A stretch of 21,558 nt of DNA, taken from positions 1 to 21,558 of the forward strand of contig CAJMQV010000019.1 in NCBI GenBank assembly GCA_905215575.1, given 5' to 3'. The position numbers and the translations under genes are program-made. This stretch comes from an uncultured bacterium. Lineage in GTDB: Bacteria > Bacteroidota > Bacteroidia > Bacteroidales > Bacteroidaceae. The notes under the pieces were generated by a model, which was not told where the DNA came from, did not search any database, and saw only the letters and a list, made by a program, of their open reading frames with translations. This document shows, piece after piece, positions 1-7,740 of the stretch; position 1 is the first letter of the stretch, and each line of letters begins with the position of its first letter.

Positions 1-624
1 CATGGACAAAGAGAGTTCGGCTTTGAGGCGGGAAAGGGGAAAATGAATTTCTTGCAGGAGCTGGAAAAATCCTTTTTCTTTTTTGACGGGGCTCTCGTCA
101 AGTCTGGCAGAAGAAATCCGGCCTGGGGCGTTACAGCTTTCACGCTGATCGATCTGCCTGATAAGAATCATCGTGGCTTGTGGAGTGAAAAATACATCGA
201 CAAGATCAAGCGTGCCCAGGAAGAGGACATACGCTATGAGGAGATAAAGAAAGGACTGGCGGAAGCAAAGGCAGAAGCCTTGCGCAACCGTTATACCTTG
301 AATGTCTATGAGCAAAACAATAATCTGCAAAACTTTCCGGTTAAGCTGTTATTGGCATTGTATCATTACGACCAGGCAAAAGACGATCAGCAGCTCGAGC
401 AGGCTGCCATGCAACTGAAAGATATCTGCCATAGTCTTCCTCATTTGCAAAAGTCTTTGGAAGAGGTCTACTCAGAAACCCGGTTTATGGAGCAGCCTGA
501 GGGGTATGTGGAAGATATGAATCATCACAATCATTTGTCTGTCAAATCTCTGAATAGCGACTGGATTTTCCTTTATGAATTGCCTATGGTAACCAAAATA
601 TTGAATTGGCTCGATGCTGATTAA
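1..624 (+). CDS. 3' end of an unidentified large protein (N-terminus outside the window)
   Basis: The reading frame is open from the first base (HGQREFGFEAGKGK precedes the first in-window Met at 43) and runs to a TAA at 622-624, so this is the C-terminal part of a longer gene, not a 193-residue protein. About 207 residues are visible. The sequence is soluble and mostly helical. It has a Trp/Phe-rich start (around NPAWGVTAFTLIDLPDKNHRG), then charged helices and an N-R-Y-x-L-N-x-Y-E stretch near residue 100. I do not recognise the family with certainty. The pattern of a short beta/loop end followed by a helical C-terminal domain would fit the tail of a glycoside hydrolase such as a family 20 hexosaminidase, but this is a weak guess. 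The next gene starts 76 bases downstream behind its own promoter, so the two are probably separate units. Confidence 0.6.
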   Translation, partial: HGQREFGFEAGKGKMNFLQELEKSFFFFDGALVKSGRRNPAWGVTAFTLIDLPDKNHRGLWSEKYIDKIKRAQEEDIRYEEIKKGLAEAKAEALRNRYTLNVYEQNNNLQNFPVKLLLALYHYDQAKDDQQLEQAAMQLKDICHSLPHLQKSLEEVYSETRFMEQPEGYVEDMNHHNHLSVKSLNSDWIFLYELPMVTKILNWLDAD

Positions 625-643
625 CTTTTTATATCATCGTGTT

Positions 644-674
644 TTTCATGAATATTTCTAATGATGTATCTTTG
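644..674 (+). promoter_or_regulatory. Bacteroides-type promoter for the double-GNAT gene
   Basis: TATCTTTG at 667-674 matches the Bacteroides -7 box TAnnTTTG exactly. A TTTC at 644-647, 19 bases upstream, is a one-mismatch -33 box (TTTG). Transcription would start near 681, giving a leader of about 20 bases before the ATG at 701. Confidence 0.5.
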
Positions 675-700
675 TTGTGTAGCGTAGTTTAATTCAGATT

Positions 701-1600
701 ATGAGAATAAGCAAGATTGATACGGATAAGAAAAGATATCTGGAACTTCTGTTGTTGGCTGATGAACAAGAGTCTATGATAGACCGATATTTGGAAAGAG
801 GGGATTTGTTCGTGATGTATCATTCAGAAAATGAACCGGTCTGTTCTGCGGTTATTACGGAAGAGGGAGATGGAGTCTGCGAATTGAAAAGTTTGGCGGT
901 TGCTCCACAATATCAAAGGAAGGGGTACGGTAGCGAGATGGTCCATTTTCTGTGTACTCATTATGCGCATCGTTTCCAGTTTATCATTGTGGGTACCGGT
1001 GAGAGTCAAATGACTGTTTCCTTTTATAAGTCTTGTGGTTTTCATTATTCACATTTGGTTCCCGATTTTTTCACGCTTCATTATGATCATCCCATCATCG
1101 AAGATGGAAAGCGCCTAAAGGATATGCTTTATTTCAAGAAACCTTTGGTATGCCCGAATGTGGTACACAGAGATAAGAGAACATATATTCTTATTTCATC
1201 ATTGACCGAAGTATGGGAAAGGTCTGTGAGAGCAAGCCATGACTTTCTTGCGGAAGAGGATATTCAGAGGTTGATTCCGGCAGTACGTGAGGCTTTGGAA
1301 ATGATCGCTAATCTTGTAGTATTATATCACGGTGATGATCCTGTCGGATTTATTGGTATGGAAGACCGTAAGGTGGAAATGTTGTTTCTTGCCCCCGAAT
1401 ATTGGGGATATGGTTTTGGAACGCTTCTTATAAATATGGCAATCAAGGATTATGAATGCGTGTTTGTGGATGTAAATGAGCAGAATCCTAAAGCCAGAAG
1501 TTTTTATACGCACATGGGATTCCGGGAATACGAAAGAACAGAAACTGACGATCAAGGAAATCCTTTTCCGATAATCAGGATGAGGCTTGCGGATATGTAG
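701..1600 (+). CDS. Fusion of two GNAT N-acetyltransferase domains
   Basis: This 299-residue protein holds two complete GNAT (acetyl-CoA-dependent N-acetyltransferase) folds in tandem. The first spans about residues 1-140 and has the acetyl-CoA loop pattern in LAVAPQYQRKGYGSEM (Q-R-K-G-Y-G) followed by SFYKSCGF. The second spans about 155-297. It resembles E. coli YjaB: it shares a W-x-R-S-V-x-A-[ST]-H-D-F-L opening, LFLAPEYWGYGFGTLL as acetyl-CoA loop, and the end V-N-E-Q-N then FY-x-x-x-GF. The substrate is unknown, and the GNAT family does not allow a prediction from sequence alone. Both acetyl-CoA loops look intact, so neither half is obviously dead. The start is set by a good -7 box just upstream. 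The gene converges on the outer-membrane receptor gene and shares a bidirectional terminator with it. Confidence 0.9.
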   Translation: MRISKIDTDKKRYLELLLLADEQESMIDRYLERGDLFVMYHSENEPVCSAVITEEGDGVCELKSLAVAPQYQRKGYGSEMVHFLCTHYAHRFQFIIVGTGESQMTVSFYKSCGFHYSHLVPDFFTLHYDHPIIEDGKRLKDMLYFKKPLVCPNVVHRDKRTYILISSLTEVWERSVRASHDFLAEEDIQRLIPAVREALEMIANLVVLYHGDDPVGFIGMEDRKVEMLFLAPEYWGYGFGTLLINMAIKDYECVFVDVNEQNPKARSFYTHMGFREYERTETDDQGNPFPIIRMRLADM

Positions 1601-1720
1601 GCCGAAATGTTTACAATGCTCTGAAGTATCGAGAATGGAAAAAGCGGATAATGGTGGGCTTTGAAGGTAAGTTCGCAAAGAACAGCGAAAAGAGATAAAC
1701 CAGTACTGGCCATAAGCAGA

Positions 1721-1763
1721 AAAGGGGAGCGCCCGTTCGTTGGGCACTCCCCTTTCCATTTTT
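1721..1763. terminator. Bidirectional terminator between convergent genes
   Basis: A 14-bp stem (1721-1734 with 1742-1755) has a 7-base loop. It has one A-C mismatch when read on +, which becomes a G-U pair on -. On + it is followed by CCATTTTT. It lies between the GNAT fusion gene, which ends at 1600, and the - strand receptor gene, which ends at 1798. Confidence 0.75.
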
Positions 1764-1797
1764 GGATATAAGAATGTTTTGGCCTATTTCGTTTTTC

Positions 1798-4602
1798 CTA
1801 TTTTTTCCCTGGATTCTTATTGAAATGATAAACGAGATGCGCCATGAAATAATGCGGAAGCGAACGATACCATGTTTCGATGCGTCCCTGGGCATTTACC
1901 TGATATTGTGTAGACGAGAGTTGATGCAGAACATCAAATGCTTCTATGCGGGCTATCAGCTTCCCTTTCAGGAAAGGCTGGGAGATGGAAGCATTCAGCA
2001 CAAAGTCATTCGAATTCAGTTCCGCACTGCCATAGCCACGGCGGGAATACATGTTTCCGTCGGCAGAAATTGTTGTTTTCAGTTTCGGAATCGTGTAACG
2101 GGCAGACAACCCATACTTGAAGTCCGTGACATTCAGGGTCTCGAAATCGCGCATCTTGCCCTCGCTGTGCCGCCATGTTATGTCGCCTGTGGCACGGATG
2201 TTAAACGCGCCCTTGTCATATTGCACATATACACCTTCATTCAAAGTCAGAGTGTTGACCGCATTCACATGACTTTCGGTCTCGCCGGCGAGCAGGGTGT
2301 GATCAAGACTGTGGAAGAATGAGCCGTTAGAGCTACTCTCCATGCTCCAATGTCTGTCTTTATCAAGAGTATGAAAGACTTTTGCCATTGCCGAGGCCCG
2401 ATAAGAGCCTTTTATATTCTCCGGCCGATACGTATAAACACCCGAGGTAGGATTGAAACTTACGGACTGGGAGATACTGTTCAGATCATAGGAGAATTGG
2501 GCGTACGTAAAGAGTGAGTATCCGGAAGTACTTCTGTCTTGGTGTCCTAATTCAAAATAAGTCATGGAGTTATAGGACTTCAAGTCCGGATTTCCGAGAC
2601 GGACCACAAGAGGGGTGGCATCATCCCGAAAACCAACCTGGTTCAGCAGCGGTGAGTTGTATTCTCTGTAGCCAAAAACCAAGTGCACAGGACGATTCAC
2701 GTGCTTCTTTACATAGAAATGCATTTTCATGGATCCGTCCAGGAGCATGGAATTACGTGTTGCCACAGTATCAAGCACTCCACGCTGATAGCACAACCGC
2801 TCATGTTCGGACGACAATTTCAGGTCAAACTCCAGAAGTTCACGTGGCCAATCAGAATCTTTACTGTAAACAATTTGCTTACGGTCAAAATGAAGCGTAA
2901 CGTCTCCTTTGAAATTTTGCAATTCGCTGTCGTAAGAGTTCGAACGGTCGGTTATGGCTTGAAGCATGTCCAGCTGGGATGGAAGCAGGAGTGTGTCCGG
3001 ATGATACAACCAGTCTTTCGTTTTGTTCCGGCTGTATGATGGATTTACTGTTATATTCATGTAATATCTGTTCCTCTTCAAACCATAGAAAATGGGAGTA
3101 TGCACAGCCAAATTGCGGTTCGAGTAATCATTGCTGTTGTACGACTTGCTATTGGAAGGCTTGACCAAATCGTTTATATGGAAACGTTGGGCCTGTTGGT
3201 TCTCATCAGACGCATGGTCTAACTCCGTTATGAATACGAAATATTGATTCCATTTCCCGAGATTCTTCAAATAGGGTTGTGTGCGTGCGTAGAAATGAGT
3301 CTTCCATGATTTGCCGTCATTGAAGCCGGCATTACGTTGACGTACGATGAGTGTGTCGGCATATTGCTCAGACTGCATGGAAGAGTTACCGTTGTATGAT
3401 CTGTGATTTATTGCCAGATCTGTGGTGAGCATGAAGCGTTCGGGCTTGGCGTATGTGAATTTATTGCCTAAACTCAACCGATTCTCCTTGTTCAACGAAT
3501 TCTGGCGGGTTGTCTGCAATGGATTGTCTGGAAGGAACAACTCGTTGCGTTGAGCCATTTCCACCTCGTTATGGCTGGACGTGAAATCCACGTTCAGGTT
3601 TTCCTTTACATTCTTGTCGGTTGACTGATAATCTATTTCGCCCTTAACGCTATGGGTTGTCAATAAGGAGTTCGGCATGGATTGGGGAGTCCACTGATCC
3701 GAGCTGCCTATATGGCGGCTCTCATTCACGTTGTTTGAGTTGGCCGACAGGGTGTAACGGGTATTTTTAGTAAAACTGAGCAGGAACGCACGTCCCAACC
3801 AGCGTTTTTCCGTACCTCCGGCAGCCTCTACATTGGCTATATATCCTCTTTGGTACTCAGGCTTCAGATTCACGTCCATAACGAACTTTTTCTTTTCAAT
3901 CTGCTCATTAAAGACGCGGTTTAAGTCTGTGTCCTGCTCATATACCTTTATGTTCTTTACCGTATAGTAAGGCAAATTTTCCAGCAGAACCTTTGAGTTG
4001 CCGCGCATGAACGAGCGTGAACCGAGTTGCAGTTCGTCTATCTTGCGGCCGTTTACGAAGATTTCGCCGTTGTTGTTCATCGTCACACCCGGCATCTGGC
4101 GTATGAGGTCATCCAGCATCGAACCGTCGGGCAGCTTGAATGCTGTGGCATCATAGACGATGGTATCGCCTTTATAGTACATCTTCACTTTGGTTGCTGT
4201 CACTGTTAGTCCATCCAAACTCATTTGCTTGATCTTGCGCAATTCGAGCGGATCGTCAAGCTTTATGGCACTTTTGTCGTTTTCGTAAATAGACAATAAC
4301 TGGTATGCGTCTTCATAGCCGGCAAGCCTGGCCCGAAGCAGGTATTTGCAGGTCTTGCGCTCCGGTCGGAATACAAACTCTGCTGCCTGAAGAGTCCCGT
4401 CACCTCTGTGGATTTTTGAGATGGGAATAGAGTCTATAACCACAGTGCTGTCTGCGGCAAGAAGTACCGACACCTTGGCTTCCGGCAACGGGTATTTCAG
4501 GAAGGCATCTTGTACACACCCTAAAATGAAACTTTGTGAAAACGCATTCAAGGCGAAAACAAGTGTCAAAAGTGATGTGATGATTCTTTTAAGTTTTCTC
4601 AT
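1798..4602 (-). CDS. TonB-dependent receptor-like outer-membrane beta-barrel protein
   Basis: This 934-residue protein starts with a signal peptide (MRKLKRIITSLLTLVFALNAFSQ). A carboxypeptidase-regulatory-like domain follows at roughly residues 25-115. A plug-like region spans about 150-240 (LDGLTVTATKVK, then LPDGSMLDDLIRQMPGVTM and NGEIFVNGRKIDEL, a typical plug segment). The remaining 690 or so residues alternate polar and hydrophobic and are rich in aromatic residues, as in a large outer-membrane barrel. In Bacteroidales such proteins import or handle ligands at the outer membrane with TonB/ExbBD energy, but some members with this architecture may not be TonB-driven. There is no SusD-like partner, sigma/anti-sigma pair or glycan enzyme next to it, so the ligand cannot be inferred. 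The ATG at 4602 directly precedes the signal peptide. Confidence 0.85.
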   Translation of the reverse strand: MRKLKRIITSLLTLVFALNAFSQSFILGCVQDAFLKYPLPEAKVSVLLAADSTVVIDSIPISKIHRGDGTLQAAEFVFRPERKTCKYLLRARLAGYEDAYQLLSIYENDKSAIKLDDPLELRKIKQMSLDGLTVTATKVKMYYKGDTIVYDATAFKLPDGSMLDDLIRQMPGVTMNNNGEIFVNGRKIDELQLGSRSFMRGNSKVLLENLPYYTVKNIKVYEQDTDLNRVFNEQIEKKKFVMDVNLKPEYQRGYIANVEAAGGTEKRWLGRAFLLSFTKNTRYTLSANSNNVNESRHIGSSDQWTPQSMPNSLLTTHSVKGEIDYQSTDKNVKENLNVDFTSSHNEVEMAQRNELFLPDNPLQTTRQNSLNKENRLSLGNKFTYAKPERFMLTTDLAINHRSYNGNSSMQSEQYADTLIVRQRNAGFNDGKSWKTHFYARTQPYLKNLGKWNQYFVFITELDHASDENQQAQRFHINDLVKPSNSKSYNSNDYSNRNLAVHTPIFYGLKRNRYYMNITVNPSYSRNKTKDWLYHPDTLLLPSQLDMLQAITDRSNSYDSELQNFKGDVTLHFDRKQIVYSKDSDWPRELLEFDLKLSSEHERLCYQRGVLDTVATRNSMLLDGSMKMHFYVKKHVNRPVHLVFGYREYNSPLLNQVGFRDDATPLVVRLGNPDLKSYNSMTYFELGHQDRSTSGYSLFTYAQFSYDLNSISQSVSFNPTSGVYTYRPENIKGSYRASAMAKVFHTLDKDRHWSMESSSNGSFFHSLDHTLLAGETESHVNAVNTLTLNEGVYVQYDKGAFNIRATGDITWRHSEGKMRDFETLNVTDFKYGLSARYTIPKLKTTISADGNMYSRRGYGSAELNSNDFVLNASISQPFLKGKLIARIEAFDVLHQLSSTQYQVNAQGRIETWYRSLPHYFMAHLVYHFNKNPGKK

Positions 4603-4856
4603 GGCGCTTGATAAAATAAAAGGATTTTATATAATATTTATTACTGCTGTCGAAGGCAATTTTATAAAATTATTTTATAAGTTATTGGTTTTTATATTAT
4701 ATTTTATATGCTTATATTCTAAAAATAAAACATTGGTTGTTTTTATTAACTTGATTATTAGAGCTTATGATAAATGAACACCGTATCCATAAATGAATAT
4801 TATGCCTATTTGTGAATATAAAATTGAATATAATTTATTCTTTATATAAAAGCAAT
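4603..4856. other. AT-rich intergenic region without a gene
   Basis: This stretch is much richer in A and T than its neighbours and should contain the promoter of the receptor gene, which starts at 4602 on the - strand. I found no exact TAnnTTTG box facing that gene. A near-palindrome, TTATAAAAT-T-ATTTTATAA, lies at 4662-4680. No convincing small coding frame was found on either strand. Confidence 0.5.
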
Positions 4857-4894
4857 AGCCGGAATCCAACCATTAACAAGGTTGAATTCCGGCT
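4857..4894 (-). terminator. Terminator of the nhaC / PNPOx-like unit
   Basis: A 15-bp stem (4857-4871 with 4880-4894) has an 8-base loop. On the - strand it is fully paired with one G-U. It sits about 30 bases past the stop of the flavin-binding protein gene and is followed on - by ATTGCTTTTAT. Confidence 0.75.
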
Positions 4895-4922
4895 GTATTT
4901 TATAGATTCAAATGATGATGCC

Positions 4923-5324
4923 CTATATTAGCGAGTAGCTCTCAAAGGTAACCGGTGAGGTTCCTAAGTCATAATAGTCTACTTTTTGGGCAGCTATGCT
5001 GAAGTACGCGATTGTGCGATAAGTGTCGTGAAAACGGTGCAACACGGGGTTGTTGCGATAGATTTCCTGTGCTACGTCGTCTGCTACTTGAAGGCTGGCT
5101 TCACCTGCCACACGAACGGAAATATTTCCGTCTATTGCCAGGAACTCCACATGTCTGTTCTTTTGTAGTTGGCTGTAGATCTCCTTATTGGGGTTGGTCG
5201 CGAAATAGAACACCGTGCCTTCCTGTTTCATAATCTGAAAAACACGGATTTTCGGACAATCATTTTCCACTGTGGCCAAGGCCACATTTATATGTTCTTT
5301 TAAGAATGCCAGTGCTTTTTCCAT
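4923..5324 (-). CDS. Pyridoxamine 5'-phosphate oxidase-like FMN-binding protein
   Basis: This 133-residue protein has the small split-barrel fold of the PNPOx-like family. An opening helix and strand (ALATVENDCPKIRVF) is followed by VFYFATNPNKEIYSQL, the region that binds FMN phosphate in this family, and then VEFLAIDGNISVRVAGEA. It is much shorter than true PdxH (about 210 residues) and lacks the extended PdxH C-terminus, so a role in vitamin B6 synthesis is not supported. Family members of this size are flavin-binding proteins or reductases of unknown substrate. The ATG lies 31 bases downstream of the nhaC stop on the same strand, so the two were probably co-transcribed. A strong terminator follows. 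Confidence 0.85.
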   Translation of the reverse strand: MEKALAFLKEHINVALATVENDCPKIRVFQIMKQEGTVFYFATNPNKEIYSQLQKNRHVEFLAIDGNISVRVAGEASLQVADDVAQEIYRNNPVLHRFHDTYRTIAYFSIAAQKVDYYDLGTSPVTFESYSLI

Positions 5325-5355
5325 ATGTATAATAATGTATAAGATGCCAGTGGTT

Positions 5356-6868
5356 TTAAGCGGTTTCTGTTGAGGCTGAGGGTTTCATGCAGCGTTTGAT
5401 CTTGTAGCCCAGCGCGGCCAGCAGCAGCGTCATCAGCGGGCTCAGATAGTTGAAGAAACAGAAGGGGAAATAAACGAAGGTAGACACGCCTAATACCATA
5501 GACTGCGTCATACCGCACGTACTCCACGGAATCAGAGCCGAGGTCACGGTCACGGAGTCTTCTATGGTACGACTCAGCAGACGGCTTTCATAGCCCCGCT
5601 GTTTATAAATGTCGCGGAACATGTTTCCTGTCAGGATGATGCCCAGATACTGGTCGGCACAGACCACCGTAGAGAAAAGACCCACTCCGGCTGTTGAGGC
5701 CACGAGGGAGAAGGTTTTCTGGGTGAAGGACACAAAGATGTTCATGATGCTGCGCAGCATGCCGGAGGCTTTCATCGAAGCTCCGAAGGTCATGGCACAG
5801 AGAATCAGCCAGATGGTGCCCATCATGCCCGACATGCCTCGTGTGGCCACCAGGCTGTTCAGTTCCGGCACTCCGGTGTCCAGACTGGTACTTCCGTAGA
5901 GCAGAATCATCACGCCCCGGAAACGGTTCATCAGCGATCCGGCATCACCTCCGGCAATCTCGTCCACCAGATTGATTTGTACGAAAATGGCTGTGATACA
6001 GGCCATCAGTGTGGCCAGAAAAAGAATGATGATGGCCGGCAGGCGACGGATAATCATCAGCAGGGTTACCACCGGAACCAGCAACAGCCACGGTGTGATG
6101 CGGAACACCTGGCTCAGTCCCTTAGAGAAATCTCCGATCTGATTGGTCAGTTCGCCGCCGTGGTTCAGTCCCATAAAGACAAAGATGATGATGGTCAGGA
6201 TGAAGGCGGGCACCGTGGTGTAGAGCATGTATCGGATGTGTTCAAAGAGGGGAGTATTGGTCGTTGAGGCTGCCAGAACGGTGGTATCGCTCAAGGGCGA
6301 CATCTTGTCGCCGAAATAAGCTCCCGAGATGATGGCGCCGGCAATCCAGCCTTCGTGAAAGCCTTGGGCCTTGGGAAAGCGTTGAAGCCTGCCGCACGTA
6401 TCTGTGAAAGCCTTGGGCCTTGCCGATACCTAATAGGGCGATTCCGATAGTGGCTACGGTGGTCCACGAGCTGCCGGTCATGACCGATACGATGGCGCAG
6501 ATCACGCAAGTGGACACCAGGAACCATTGCGGACTGATGATCTGCATGCCGTAGTAGATCATGGTGGGCACCACTCCGCTGATCATCCAGGAGCCGGCCA
6601 CGGCACCGATGAGCAGAAGGATCAGAATGGCTTGTCCCAAATCACCGATGTGCCGGTTTATCTCATATTCAAAATCGCTCCATTTCATGGTTTTGAACAG
6701 CAGGCCGAGGGTGATGCATGAGGCTGAGGCTACCAGAAGAGCTATCTGGCTGGCTCCGGACAGAGAGTCGCTGCCAAATGCCAGTACGACGCTGACCAGC
6801 ATCACCATTAAAATGACTAAGGGAATAACAGAAAGCCACAAGGGCGGATTTTTCTTGATTTCTTGCAT
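5356..6868 (-). pseudogene. nhaC: Na+/H+ antiporter NhaC, frameshifted by a 49-bp insertion
   Basis: The - strand encodes an NhaC-family antiporter, an inner-membrane protein that exchanges Na+ for H+. It is split between two frames. The N-terminal half (from ATG 6868) reads normally to about residue 165 (LLGIGKAQGFH), then runs out of frame to a stop near 6242. The C-terminal half resumes in another frame (EGWIAGAIISGAYFGDK, then MSPLSDTT) and ends at 5356. The cause is a 49-bp duplication-like insert between two 19-bp direct repeats (6355-6373 and 6404-6422). Deleting one repeat plus the spacer joins the halves exactly into a 487-residue protein, normal for the family. Multiple hydrophobic segments are visible in both halves and no other lesion was seen. 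The first Met of the second half (6303) has no clear ribosome-binding site. This could be a recent mutation, a reversible off state or an assembly error. Confidence 0.85.
6355..6422. repeat. 19-bp direct repeats bounding the 49-bp insert in nhaC
   Basis: gtgaaagccttgggccttg occurs at 6355-6373 and again, identical, at 6404-6422; the period is 49 bp. The 30 bases between them (6374-6403) start with a segment (6374-6394) that matches the repeat and the sequence after its second copy at about 15 of 21 positions, like a degraded third copy. Because 49 is not a multiple of three, gain or loss of one unit switches the nhaC frame. Confidence 0.9.
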
Positions 6869-6950
6869 GTTGTCTGTTGTTGTTTATGATGGATAATAAT
6901 GATAATTTATGTTTGTGCTTGCGTTGTGAAGCGATAGGGCGGACGCTTTT

Positions 6951-6989
6951 AAAAAAAGGTCTTGATGATTTTGTAAAAACATCAAGGCC
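6951..6989 (-). terminator. Terminator of the DUF2007 gene
   Basis: A 10-bp stem (6958-6967 with 6980-6989) has one imperfect pair and a 12-base loop. On the - strand it is followed directly by seven T (6951-6957). It lies about 70 bases past the stop at 7058 and separates this gene from nhaC. Confidence 0.75.
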
Positions 6990-7057
6990 GTTTTCTGAAA
7001 TGATCGGGATCGTTTGAAACATGGTCCCGAAGTCCGTTTTTTATGTACTGTAAAGTA

Positions 7058-7453
7058 TTATTTGTCTTTGGGAGAATGGGGATAGGAAAACAGCTTCTGG
7101 CAATTTTCACACCGATAAGTGCCCTTCGGCAGTTCACGCAGCAGCTGGTACTTTAGCTGCTGTATTCCGACCTGTATCTTTTTCAAAAAACGGTTGTGTG
7201 CCGTTGAGGAAATGTGTACCTGGTCCGAACCGCAGTGCGGACAGATGATTTTCCGGGCAAATTCTTCCGGAAATAGTTCGCCCAGCAGATGCAAGGCCTG
7301 CTCAACATCTTTTTGATGAACCTGTAATTCGATGTATCCTATGTTATAGGCACGAAACTCGTTTTTTATAAATGAGTCAACGCCGGAATTCTGGAGCTGG
7401 TTGTGCGCCAAGTATATTTTTCCCAGATCCTGACTTTGAAATACCGTGACCAT
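7058..7453 (-). CDS. DUF2007 domain protein with C-terminal zinc ribbon
   Basis: The 131-residue product begins with a DUF2007-type alpha/beta domain (residues 1-62; MVTVFQSQDLGKIYLAHNQL, then IELQVHQKDVEQALHLL). A split zinc ribbon follows, with CPHC at 71-74 and CENC at 115-118. DUF2007 has been described as a putative signalling domain; the molecular role is unknown. I chose the ATG at 7453 because AGGAAGAG sits six bases upstream and because family members start with M-V-T-V-like sequence. The ATG at 7474 in the same frame would add seven residues. The open frame continues further upstream to 7678, but that part is AT-rich, lies above the promoter and is probably non-coding. The gene is divergent from argR. 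It has its own promoter and terminator, so it is monocistronic. Confidence 0.8.
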   Translation of the reverse strand: MVTVFQSQDLGKIYLAHNQLQNSGVDSFIKNEFRAYNIGYIELQVHQKDVEQALHLLGELFPEEFARKIICPHCGSDQVHISSTAHNRFLKKIQVGIQQLKYQLLRELPKGTYRCENCQKLFSYPHSPKDK

Positions 7454-7494
7454 ATTATACTCTTCCTGTTTCATCTTTGGATTCTGTTTTTTCG

Positions 7495-7527
7495 CAAATA
7501 TAATGGATTTATCGGAATATTTGCAAG
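7495..7527 (-). promoter_or_regulatory. Bacteroides-type promoter for the DUF2007 gene
   Basis: Reading on -, CTTG (7524-7527, one mismatch to TTTG) is followed after 21 bases by TATATTTG (7495-7502), an exact TAnnTTTG box. The predicted start near 7488 lies about 35 bases before the ATG at 7453. This supports the short gene model. Confidence 0.6.
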
Positions 7528-7576
7528 CGTGTTTCGTCGTTTCGGTTTCTTCTTCATCAGAAAAGTCTATAATCGC

Positions 7577-7599
7577 TGCATAAATATGCATAATATGCA
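7577..7599. promoter_or_regulatory. ARG-box-like ArgR operator, with an overlapping second copy
   Basis: TGCATAAATATGCA at 7577-7590 fits the classic ARG box TGNATWWWWATNCA at every fixed position. A second element, TGCATAATATGCA at 7587-7599, overlaps it and is one base short in the centre. Paired boxes are usual for hexameric ArgR. The pair lies between the divergent DUF2007 and argR genes, about 110 bases upstream of the argR -7 box. Confidence 0.5.
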
Positions 7600-7673
7600 T
7601 TTGTTGTATACTTGTTATAATATTGATATTTAGTGTATTATTGATTTTGACGAAAAATATTTGAAAGAAATAA

Positions 7674-7687
7674 TGCATAAAAATACC
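7674..7687. promoter_or_regulatory. Second ARG-box-like site next to the argR promoter
   Basis: TGCATAAAAATACC matches TGNATWWWWATNCA except for the last base. It lies 20 bases upstream of the candidate argR -7 box, covering the -33 region, where bound ArgR would block RNA polymerase. Autorepression is inferred. Confidence 0.4.
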
Positions 7688-7706
7688 GTGTTTCGGAATA
7701 AATATG

Positions 7707-7714
7707 TAATTTTG
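7707..7714 (+). promoter_or_regulatory. Candidate -7 box of the argR operon promoter
   Basis: TAATTTTG fits TAnnTTTG exactly. No TTTG stands at the right distance upstream, so only the -7 element is supported. A start near 7721 would give a 20-base leader to the ATG at 7741 but only 8 bases to the in-frame ATG at 7729. Confidence 0.45.
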
Positions 7715-7740
7715 TTGCAGAAAAAGAAATGGTTTTTAAG

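Noticed and set aside
1762..2322. 186-codon open frame on + over the 3' end of the receptor gene
   Set aside because: The barrel C-terminus on - is in frame to its stop and fits the family; the + frame starts inside the terminator region.
4783..4830. Possible ARG boxes (TGAATATTATGCC and similar) in the AT-rich gap
   Set aside because: They fit the motif poorly and such words are expected by chance in sequence this AT-rich; no arginine gene is adjacent.
4923..5324. PdxH (pyridoxine phosphate oxidase)
   Set aside because: The protein is only 133 residues and lacks the PdxH C-terminal region; only the FMN split-barrel family can be supported.
7454..7678. N-terminal extension of the DUF2007 protein up to 7678
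   Set aside because: It is AT-rich, lies upstream of a good promoter and ribosome-binding site, and overlaps the ARG-box region.
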